NCBI GenBank assembly: GCA_035476575.1
Contig: DATILL010000040.1
Span: 1-64,000 of the forward strand
Length of the DNA: 64,000 nucleotides
Direction of reading: 5' to 3'
Source: DATILL01 sp035476575
GTDB taxonomy: Bacteria; Actinomycetota; Actinomycetes; Mycobacteriales; JACQDL01
The notes under the pieces are model-generated. The model did no database searches and was not told where the DNA came from. It saw nothing but the letters and a program-made list of their open reading frames with translations. The position numbers and the translations under genes were made by a program. Positions 1 through 7,931 of this stretch are shown here, in pieces; the first letter of the stretch is position 1; each line of letters begins with the position of its first letter.

Positions 1-2394
1 CAGGCCGCCGAAGTCCTACACCACCTCGCCACCACCCCCACCATCAACGCCTGGAATCGCTACTGGGCCGCACAGGAGCTGGCGAGACTCGGCACCGACC
101 ACCGCAGCAACGCCGCCCACGCCTTCCACCAACTGGCCACCAACCCCACCATCGACCCTGACCAGCGCCGCTGGGCAGGACAGGAGCTAGGGAAGCTGGG
201 CAGCGGTCATCGCGCCCAAGCCGCCGAAGCCTTACACCGTCTGGCCACCGATCCAATCCTTAATGCCTGGACGCGCCGCTGGGCCGCCATGGACCTAGCG
301 GCACTCGGCGGTCAGCCACGTGCGTGGGCCGCCGAGGCCCTCCACGAGATGGCCATAGATCCCGCTACCGACGCTGACGACCGCCGCGAGGCCGCCCAGG
401 AGCTGGCCAGGCTCGGGAGCGACTACCGCATCAGGGCTACCGAAGCTCTCGACCTGCTGGCTACTGACACCGCCACCGACCCCGACGAGAGGGCACTCTC
501 TCTGGCCGCCGGTGCCAAACTCCAAGGCGCCCGACATGACCGCGCTCTCAACAGCCTCAACCTGTTGGCCGATGACGCCACCGCCGATGCAGAGTCTCGA
601 CAGGTGGCCGCGCTGGAACTCATCCAATGGGACGATAAGCAGTTGAGACACGCCGCCGACACCCTAGGCGCCATAGCCAACGATTTTGCAGTCGACGCTG
701 CTGATCGCCGAGAAGCGGCGATAGAGCTAGCCAAGCTTAGCAGCACATATCGGCCCCGGGCCGCTGAGGTCCTTCGCCGCCTCGCCACTGATCGCGGAGT
801 CGACTCCGGTGGCCGCCGCGCAGCAGCAAATGAGCTGGCCGAACTCGGGCCAGAATGCCGCACCTGGGCCGCCGACGCACTCCGAAACCTTGCCACGGAC
901 GACGCAGTCGCCCTGGACGACCGCATCAAGGCCGCCTCGGACCTAGCATCGACAGGTGGGCACGGCCTCGCTGAGGCCGTCGACTTGCTGCGGACACTAG
1001 CTGGTAGCGGCGACACAGCGGTCCGGGGTGCGGTCGCTGAAGCATTGATCCGGCTAGGTCCGCAAGCCCGCTTCACAGCCGTACACACCCTTCACTCGGT
1101 CGCCGCCGACCCAAGGACCGATATCTGGAACCGATGCAGGGCGGCCGGAAGTCTGACCAGATTGGGTCCACGAGCACGCGAACTGTCCATCGAGGCCCTG
1201 GCAAGACCTGCAGCGGAAGGTGACGAAGGCCTCTCCCGCGCGTTCACGGCGGCGATCCTTGCCACAGTACAGCTCCAGGATCAGCACCGCGCCGCCGAGT
1301 TGCTCACCAAGGTCGCTGCAGACGCTGCTAAAGACTACGTCAAACGAATGCATGCCGCTGAACTGCTTCTCAGGCTCGGTGCGCACCGCCTTGACTCCGT
1401 AACCTCCATAGTGCAGAACATCGCAAGCGATCAAGCCATATGTGTCTGGGAGCGACGCCAAGCAGCCGAATACTTGGCCCGTCTCGGTACGATCCAGCGG
1501 GCCCACGCTCTTGACCTGCTTGAAACTCTCACAACGACCCCGTCGGCTGATCCATGGGAACGCGTCGAGGCTGCCGCAGCAATGACAGAACTCGACACAG
1601 GCCGACGTCAGCGAGCCGCACATGTCTTTGAGCAGATGGTCGTCGATGCAGCGACCTGCGCCCGTCAACGTCGCTACGCCGCACAGATGTTCTCCCACCT
1701 CGGACCATCCAACTGTCAACTTGCGGCCGACGTGCTGCTAGATGCATTCGCCGTCGCTAACATTCCGGAACGTCGACAACTGGCCGAGGCTCTCGCAGGA
1801 CTCGGTGGTAGGTACCGGACCGCCGGAATCGAGCTTCTAAACAACCTCGCCACCGATCCACGCACCGATCCGCTCCAACGAGGCCTAACATTCCATGCAC
1901 TCGCCGAATTCCGCAGACGCTACCGCTCATACGCCATCGATGAACTCAGCCGCCACGCAACTGATACGACCGCTGAGGCGTCCGAACGTCGCCGAGCTGC
2001 CGAAGCTCTCACCGCCTACGGTAGCAAACACCGCGGCGCTGCTATGGAAGTGTGTCACCAACTCGCCGTTCAATCCGACCTTCTACCATTCGAGCGAGCC
2101 ATGGTCAACAACGTCCTCGAGTCACTACACTGTTCATGCCACGCCACCGATGAAAAGATGCTAAAGGAACTTGCCACTGACCCCGCCCTGACCACAGACC
2201 AGCGTTGCCAAGCCGCTGAGGTACTCGCCGGCCGAAAGCCACGGTACCGAGACATCGCCATCCATATTCTCCGCTCGTACGCGATCGACACCACCATCGA
2301 GGCCTCCGCTCGACTTCACGCAATAGAAACCATCGCCCGGATCACCGAATCAGCGGGCCGCATTAGCCATCCACAGCTCCAACGAGTGCCCTGA
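1..2394 (+). CDS. HEAT-like repeat protein, 5' end outside window
   Basis: The frame is open from base 1 to the TGA at 2392-2394, about 797 codons, so the start lies left of the window; an ATG at 289 is internal to the repeat array. The whole visible part is about 22 copies of a 36-residue helical repeat (consensus like AAEALHRLATDP...DRRxAAxELAxLG). This resembles HEAT/ARM-type solenoids found C-terminal to NACHT or other STAND NTPases in actinomycetes. No catalytic motif is visible, and the N-terminal domain that would define function is missing. Inference: sensor or scaffold part of a STAND-type protein in an accessory island. Confident about the repeats, not about the role. Confidence 0.75.
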   Translation, partial: QAAEVLHHLATTPTINAWNRYWAAQELARLGTDHRSNAAHAFHQLATNPTIDPDQRRWAGQELGKLGSGHRAQAAEALHRLATDPILNAWTRRWAAMDLAALGGQPRAWAAEALHEMAIDPATDADDRREAAQELARLGSDYRIRATEALDLLATDTATDPDERALSLAAGAKLQGARHDRALNSLNLLADDATADAESRQVAALELIQWDDKQLRHAADTLGAIANDFAVDAADRREAAIELAKLSSTYRPRAAEVLRRLATDRGVDSGGRRAAANELAELGPECRTWAADALRNLATDDAVALDDRIKAASDLASTGGHGLAEAVDLLRTLAGSGDTAVRGAVAEALIRLGPQARFTAVHTLHSVAADPRTDIWNRCRAAGSLTRLGPRARELSIEALARPAAEGDEGLSRAFTAAILATVQLQDQHRAAELLTKVAADAAKDYVKRMHAAELLLRLGAHRLDSVTSIVQNIASDQAICVWERRQAAEYLARLGTIQRAHALDLLETLTTTPSADPWERVEAAAAMTELDTGRRQRAAHVFEQMVVDAATCARQRRYAAQMFSHLGPSNCQLAADVLLDAFAVANIPERRQLAEALAGLGGRYRTAGIELLNNLATDPRTDPLQRGLTFHALAEFRRRYRSYAIDELSRHATDTTAEASERRRAAEALTAYGSKHRGAAMEVCHQLAVQSDLLPFERAMVNNVLESLHCSCHATDEKMLKELATDPALTTDQRCQAAEVLAGRKPRYRDIAIHILRSYAIDTTIEASARLHAIETIARITESAGRISHPQLQRVP

Positions 2395-2608
2395 ATAGGT
2401 GTCCTTAGGCGGACCGACGCAAATACGCTGAACAACGGTACAATCGCAAGCCGAACCGTTATAATCGGCTCACCTGAGCATTGACAGACATCCGACCATG
2501 GCGCCTGTCCGGCATGGCGGCAGACCGTTGCACCCTCATGCAACGAGGGGCGCTTTCAAATTATTTTCTGGTTCTTCCGATGCAGCGGTCAACTACGTGG
2601 CGACGGGA

Positions 2609-4468
2609 TCACCGACTCAGCGCTGCGCGGTAGTGGGCGAGCTCGGTGTGGGCTGCGTGGTTGATGTTTTCTGGGTGGCTCAGCCCGTGGCCTTCGTGCG
2701 GGTAGACGACGAGAGACACCTGATCTCCGAGCGCCGTGGCGAGTGCGTGGGCCTGGCTGGGTGGTGTGATGGTGTCCTGCTCGCCGTGCAGGGCGAGGAT
2801 GGGGCAGTGGGCTTTGACGCCGGGGCGTAGCACGGACCGTTCCTGCCACACCTCGGCCGGACCGAGCAGCAGGTCGGCGTGATGAGCTTGGAACTTCGGC
2901 GCCGTGGCACGCCAGGTGCCGGGGTCGACGATGGCGGAGCGGATGGTGGCGGCCCGGAAAGCCTCGGTCGTCGTGGCGGCTCGTAGCGCGGTGTAGCCGC
3001 CAGCGCTCGCGCCGCTGATGACCGCCCGGGTCGGGTCCACGATCCCGAGCCGGCCGACCGCGGTGACGGCATCCACGCAGTCGGAGACGTCCAGCAGGCC
3101 CCACCGGCTGCGGAGCGCGTTGCGGTAGGCACGGCCGTAGCCGGTGCTGCCCCGGTAGTCCACGTCGAGCACCGCGAACCCTTGGCTGACGAAGAACGCC
3201 ACCCACGGGTCAAGCCGCAGTGGCGTGTTCGCGGTCGGTCCGGGGTGTGCCCGGACTACCACGGGCGGGGGAGCCGACCCAGGGACGGCGTCCGGTTGGG
3301 GATGGTACAGCGTGGCGGGTACCCGGCTGCCGTCCCGCGCCGGGATGTCGATCACCTCAGGTTCGGGCGCCGGCCGCCCGGTGGCGGTCCCGGTCGGCGT
3401 GGTCAGCTCCCGCAGCCCGCCGCGGTCGAGGTCGACCACCGCGACGATGGGGGACCGCGCGGGAGTGGATCCGATGAGGGCGGCCCGGCCGCCGGCAGCG
3501 GTCAGGTATGGCTTGATCGAGGTGTACGGCAGCTCCACCGGCCGTAGCCCTCCCCCGGCCGCCTCCCGCAGGTACAGCCGGGTGGCCCCGCCCTGCTGCG
3601 CGAGCAGCGCGATCCGCCCGTCGGACAGGAACGCGTAGGTGGAGTACCCGAGCTCCCACTGCGCCGTACCTAGCTCCGCTGACTCGACGTGGACGAGCGG
3701 TACGGCGTCGCGCCCGCCTGGTGGGCAGGCGTACAGGTCCCACCAGCCGGAACGGTCCGACACGTAGTGCAGCACACCACCGGGGCTCCATTCCGGCTGG
3801 AACACCGACTCCTCGGGGCCACCAGCGACGGGCCGTGGCTCGCCGGGCGTGCCGTCCGCCCCGATCTGGGCCACCCATAGCCAGGTGCCGTCCCACGGCA
3901 TCAGCGGGTGGCGCCAGGTCGTCCACGCCAAAACCCGCCCGTCCGGGCTGGGCCGCGGGAAGGAGCAGAAGTCCCAGCCGCCCGCCACCGGCCACGGCGC
4001 CGCCGAGCCGTCCGCCGGAACCATCACCAGCTCGTTGGTCACGGCGCCGCCACCATGACGTTCCCGGACGGCGACCAGCAGCCCGTCTCCCACCAGCCGA
4101 AGGTCGGCGTAGCGGTGTTCCCCGCGCGGCGGGGCAACGGTGACCGGGTGCAGCCCGGACCGGGTGGACCGCCAGATCTGCTGGTCCTCGGCCCGGACGA
4201 ACCACACCCCATCACTGTGGGCCAGGTAGGCGCCGCCGCCGTACTCGTGTACGCGGGACGCCACGCTCACGCCCGGCGGCAACGCCTCTGTAGCGCCCGC
4301 GCCGCTGTCGCCCCCTCGGACCAGCACGTCACCGGTCGGCCGCCCCTCGACCCAGTACAGGTGCTCCCCGAGGAGCTGCACCGCGTCACGCGACAGCGCC
4401 GTACCCGCGACAGACGCCCCACCGGCCGGTGACGGGACCGCTGGCCCGGCAGCGGCCGGCCCGCTCAC
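2609..4468 (-). CDS. S9 family serine peptidase (prolyl oligopeptidase type)
   Basis: A 619-residue protein with an N-terminal beta-propeller-like half and a C-terminal alpha/beta-hydrolase. The catalytic triad is readable: nucleophile Ser in GASAGG, Asp in HGEQD and His in HEGHG. Family members cleave short peptides after Pro or Ala, usually in the cytoplasm. The GTG start at 4468 overlaps the TGA of the upstream XRE regulator gene by 4 bases (GTGA), so the two are translationally coupled. A second S9 peptidase of similar length lies at 53811-55583 in the core region. Confidence 0.88.
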   Translation of the reverse strand: MSGPAAAGPAVPSPAGGASVAGTALSRDAVQLLGEHLYWVEGRPTGDVLVRGGDSGAGATEALPPGVSVASRVHEYGGGAYLAHSDGVWFVRAEDQQIWRSTRSGLHPVTVAPPRGEHRYADLRLVGDGLLVAVRERHGGGAVTNELVMVPADGSAAPWPVAGGWDFCSFPRPSPDGRVLAWTTWRHPLMPWDGTWLWVAQIGADGTPGEPRPVAGGPEESVFQPEWSPGGVLHYVSDRSGWWDLYACPPGGRDAVPLVHVESAELGTAQWELGYSTYAFLSDGRIALLAQQGGATRLYLREAAGGGLRPVELPYTSIKPYLTAAGGRAALIGSTPARSPIVAVVDLDRGGLRELTTPTGTATGRPAPEPEVIDIPARDGSRVPATLYHPQPDAVPGSAPPPVVVRAHPGPTANTPLRLDPWVAFFVSQGFAVLDVDYRGSTGYGRAYRNALRSRWGLLDVSDCVDAVTAVGRLGIVDPTRAVISGASAGGYTALRAATTTEAFRAATIRSAIVDPGTWRATAPKFQAHHADLLLGPAEVWQERSVLRPGVKAHCPILALHGEQDTITPPSQAHALATALGDQVSLVVYPHEGHGLSHPENINHAAHTELAHYRAALSR

Positions 4469-5811
4469 GCCGGAACCGTCTCCAACGCCCGAGCCCGCTC
4501 GTCCACCGCCGCGGCCGCGCCGAGGTGACCGCCCGTGCGAAAGGTGTCACGCAGCTCCCGTACCCGACGCAGCCCCGCCACCGAGCCACGGGTGGCGAAG
4601 GTGGTCAGGGAGTCGATCGCCAGCCGCTGCGCCTCCTCCACCTCCCCGCCGGCCAGCCGTGCCGCCGCGAGCCCGACCTGGATCTCCGCGCCCCGGCGCT
4701 CACAGGACGCGGGCAGCAGCCGCAGCGCGTCGCTGAACGCCTCAACCGCGCCCTGCGACCGGCCTAGGGCAAGCAAACAGGTGCCCGCGTGGACGGCAAG
4801 GCTGCCCTCGTCGAACTCATACATCCAGGCGTCCGTCCGGTCGGCCCGGCCGGCAAGCAGCGAACGCGCGTCGTCCAGCGCCGCCACCGCCTCGTGACGG
4901 CGGTCGACCCGGGCGAGCGCGTCCGCGGCCAGGACCGCCAGCCAGGACCGGGTCGGATCCGACACCGACCGCGCGGCCGTCTGCCGTGCCTGGTCCAGGA
5001 ACCCGAGCGCAGTCTCCGACTGGCCATACGCCCGCGCGACAAGACCCCGATACCCCAGGATGTAGGAACGAAGACCGGTGTCACCCGACTCGTCCGCGGC
5101 AAGAGCAGCCTGCCGGTAGCAGTGGTCCATCGTGTACAGGTCGCCCAGGTCGTACCACAGCCAGGCCGCGAAGCCCGCCGCCTCAGCAGCCGCCGACGCG
5201 ACCCGATGCCGTAACAGGTCCGGCTGCGGGCTGTCCAACAGCGACACGAGCAGCCCCACCTGAGCCTGAACGTGCACCATCATCTCCGCCGAGGACAGCT
5301 CGTGGTACAGCCGGCGCTGCCGATCGGTGATCAGCTCCAGGTCGTCAACGACCTGAGCGTTCAGCCGCGACGGACGGCGGGTCGCGTCGGCCAGCCGCTC
5401 CCAGTCAAGGTCACCCTGCCCGCACACCAGCCGGGCCTTCGCCCCCACCGGATCGGCCCGCCGGGCCGGGCGCCTCGCCGCCTCATGCTGATGCCGGACC
5501 CGGGCCTGCTCCCGGATCACCGCCGACAGCATCGCGACCAGCCGACCATTCGCCAGCACCGCAGCGTCACACGCCAGCACGACCGTCTCCGACGGCACCG
5601 CCGTACCGCGCTCCACAGCGCCCAGATGCTGCCAGGAGTACCCGACCAGCCGGCCGAGCTGCGCCAGCGTCAACCCCCGGTCGACCCGCAGCCGCCGTAG
5701 CTCAGCGCCGAGCGCCGCAACCGCCGAACCCGTCGGATCGGTGAGCTTCGGCGGGCGCCCAGGCCGCTTCCCACCAGATGAGCGCTCCGCACCACTCGGC
5801 TCCGCCACCAC
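4465..5811 (-). CDS. XRE-family regulator with TPR-like C-terminus
   Basis: About 448 residues. An N-terminal helix-turn-helix (around residues 30-90, with LTLAQLGRLVGYSWQHLGAVERG) is followed by a long helical TPR-like region. I place the start at the GTG at 5811 because a GAGGAGGTGGGG Shine-Dalgarno lies just upstream; a more distal in-frame GTG at 5826 overlaps that site. The gene is divergent from another XRE regulator at 5964 and coupled to the S9 peptidase behind it. Such HTH-TPR proteins are abundant in actinomycetes and often govern a neighbouring small operon; the ligand is unknown. Confidence 0.8.
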   Translation of the reverse strand: MVAEPSGAERSSGGKRPGRPPKLTDPTGSAVAALGAELRRLRVDRGLTLAQLGRLVGYSWQHLGAVERGTAVPSETVVLACDAAVLANGRLVAMLSAVIREQARVRHQHEAARRPARRADPVGAKARLVCGQGDLDWERLADATRRPSRLNAQVVDDLELITDRQRRLYHELSSAEMMVHVQAQVGLLVSLLDSPQPDLLRHRVASAAAEAAGFAAWLWYDLGDLYTMDHCYRQAALAADESGDTGLRSYILGYRGLVARAYGQSETALGFLDQARQTAARSVSDPTRSWLAVLAADALARVDRRHEAVAALDDARSLLAGRADRTDAWMYEFDEGSLAVHAGTCLLALGRSQGAVEAFSDALRLLPASCERRGAEIQVGLAAARLAGGEVEEAQRLAIDSLTTFATRGSVAGLRRVRELRDTFRTGGHLGAAAAVDERARALETVPA

Positions 5812-5963
5812 GCCCCACCTCCTCACCGGCCAGGACCAATTTGCTCATCGTTGTGCGCAAATCCGTCCTCGTCATTTTCTTAGACGCGGCCGGTCCACGC
5901 CAGCCGCCGGCAGCGACAGGCCGGGCCGGCATGTTGGCGAACCATTTCGAGGGGGTGCCTGGC

Positions 5964-7313
5964 ATGACCACCGCCGAAGACCATGCTGGGCGTCTCCGGC
6001 TTCGAGAGCTGCGGCTGGCGGCGGGCTGGACTCAGCAGCAGTTGGCGGACAAGCTTGTGTATCTGGCGTGGACTCGGGGGGACAGGCACGCCGGGGTGAA
6101 CGCGGACATGGTGGCGAAGTGGGAGCGAGGGGTGAAAGGGATCAGCCCACGCTACCGGATCTTGCTATGTCACCTGTTCGGGGTGACCCCCGAGCAGCTC
6201 GGTCTGGCCCCGTCCGCCCGCCTGGCGCACCAGCCGCAGCCGGCGTGTGATCGGGAGTCGTTGCTGTCGATGGTGGACGACGCCGCTGCCTTGCTGGGTC
6301 AGCTCGGCCCGGCGGGCACGGTCGTGGCTTCGGGGATGCTGTCGGCATGGCACAAGGCCGCGGTCGGCCGCCGTACCATGCTCGGCATGCTGGACCCGGC
6401 CGCGACCGACCCTGCCGGGCACGCACGGATGATGACAGCCACCGTCGCGGACTTCGAGCAGCTCGCCGGGCGGTACGACGAGCTGTACGAGACCGCCGAC
6501 CCGGCTGCGCTGTCCCATATCGTGACCGCGCATGTCCACGCCGCCGGCCAAGCGTTGTGCCGTGAGAACACTGCGGCTGACCGGCGCGGGCTGTTGCGCA
6601 ACCTGGCCCGGGTCGCGACCCTTGCCGGCCGGCTGGCCGCCGATGATCTCGGCGATCCGATGTCCGCCCGCGGCTACTACGCCGAGGCGGTCGACTGCGC
6701 CCGGGAGGCCGGTGACGACGAGGCCGCCGGGACCGCGTTCGGCCATGCCGCGCAGCTCGCGCGTGCCGGCGGGCAGCCCGCTGCCGCGTTGGCTCACCTG
6801 GCCGCCGCCAGCGTCCACGCCGAGCGGGCACCCGGGCTGCGGCCGTGGCTGGCCGGGATCGAGGCCGCCGTACACGCTGACCGAGGCGAGGGTTCCGCCG
6901 CCCGTGCCGCCCTCGCCCGTGCCGACGTTCCCGCGCCCGCAGGCCATCGGACCGCGCCAGGCCAGCCGGACCACCGGCGTGCTCATCAGGTCGCCGTCCT
7001 CGGCCACGCCTACCTTCACGCTGGTGACCAGGCCCGCTCCCGCAAGCACCTGACCGCAGCGCTCGACCACCTGCCGGCCACCGCGCGCCGAGCCCGGGTG
7101 CTGCTGCTGCTGGACCTGGCGACCCTCGAGCTGCGCTCCGGGGACCTGCCGGCCGCGTGCCGGCACGCCACCACCGCGGCCGGCCTGCTCGACCGTGTCC
7201 CTTATGCGACCGGAACCATCCGGCTGCGCGCCTTCCGGGAGGCCACCACCGGCCAGGCCGGGCCGAAGATCCTGCGCGTCATCGACGAACACCTCGCCCA
7301 CGCCGCAGCGTAG
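5964..7313 (+). CDS. XRE-family transcriptional regulator, long helical C-terminus
   Basis: A 449-residue protein. Residues 10-75 form an XRE helix-turn-helix (LRELRLAAGWTQQQLADKL ... VAKWERG), and the rest is alpha-helical and Ala-rich, TPR-like. The ATG at 5964 is chosen because GAGGGGG lies at the right distance upstream; earlier in-frame ATGs at 5931 and 5778 lack this and would extend into the divergent promoter region. It faces the regulator at 4465-5811, so the interval 5812-5963 should hold divergent promoters. Target genes unknown. Confidence 0.8.
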   Translation: MTTAEDHAGRLRLRELRLAAGWTQQQLADKLVYLAWTRGDRHAGVNADMVAKWERGVKGISPRYRILLCHLFGVTPEQLGLAPSARLAHQPQPACDRESLLSMVDDAAALLGQLGPAGTVVASGMLSAWHKAAVGRRTMLGMLDPAATDPAGHARMMTATVADFEQLAGRYDELYETADPAALSHIVTAHVHAAGQALCRENTAADRRGLLRNLARVATLAGRLAADDLGDPMSARGYYAEAVDCAREAGDDEAAGTAFGHAAQLARAGGQPAAALAHLAAASVHAERAPGLRPWLAGIEAAVHADRGEGSAARAALARADVPAPAGHRTAPGQPDHRRAHQVAVLGHAYLHAGDQARSRKHLTAALDHLPATARRARVLLLLDLATLELRSGDLPAACRHATTAAGLLDRVPYATGTIRLRAFREATTGQAGPKILRVIDEHLAHAAA

Positions 7314-7484
7314 ACAGGCACCCGGCACCAACCACCCCGCTGACGGCGGTACGGCTCAGCCGGGGCTGTCCAGCGGGTCCGGCATCCTCCCGGTTGGGGC
7401 GCTGACACGACACCCGGTCCAGCCCCTGGCGATGAGGTCGGTACCACCGCCCTGCCTAACGCAATCCAGGGAGTCTGCAATCAT

Positions 7485-7865
7485 ATGTGCGTGTTCCTAC
7501 GGCGTGTGGTGCTGGTGGCGGCTGGTCTGGTGGTTGCGGGGCTCGGCGTGACGTTTGTTGTGGTCGGGCTGGACCGCGCGGGCAAGGTAGCCGCTCTGGT
7601 GGGTGCCGTGGTGGGCGTGGTGGGGCTCGGGGTGACGGCATGGGCTGCTCTTGGCGGTCCTGGGTCTACGGGGTTGGGCGGGGCGATGGTGCGGGTACGG
7701 CGGACCGGCTCCATACGCCAGCGCGCTATGGGCGGGACGAACGTGGCCAACGCCGGTGTGGTCCTTCGCGGCGGCCGCGCGTCGGGGACGGTGGATGTGG
7801 CTCGCACCGGTGACATCGACCAGGACGGGGGCGGCGAGGCGAACACTGGGGTGCGGCAGCAGTGA
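7485..7865 (+). CDS. Small two-helix membrane protein upstream of NACHT gene
   Basis: A 126-residue protein. Two hydrophobic segments (about residues 7-28 and 33-56) form a hairpin, and a Gly/Val-rich tail with alternating short motifs (GGTNVANAG, GTVDVARTGDID) looks beta-rich. It lies 66 bases before the NACHT NTPase gene on the same strand. The N-terminus of that NTPase carries a similar Gly/Val stretch (GGINVAVTGQVDGGV), so the two may interact. Function unknown; a membrane effector or anchor is a reasonable guess only. Confidence 0.6.
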   Translation: MCVFLRRVVLVAAGLVVAGLGVTFVVVGLDRAGKVAALVGAVVGVVGLGVTAWAALGGPGSTGLGGAMVRVRRTGSIRQRAMGGTNVANAGVVLRGGRASGTVDVARTGDIDQDGGGEANTGVRQQ

Positions 7866-7931
7866 CACGCTCGGCAGGTTGGCGCGTGGCTCCTCGAGCC
7901 TTGCGACGCCGGTCGGCCGCGGGGGTGTGAG

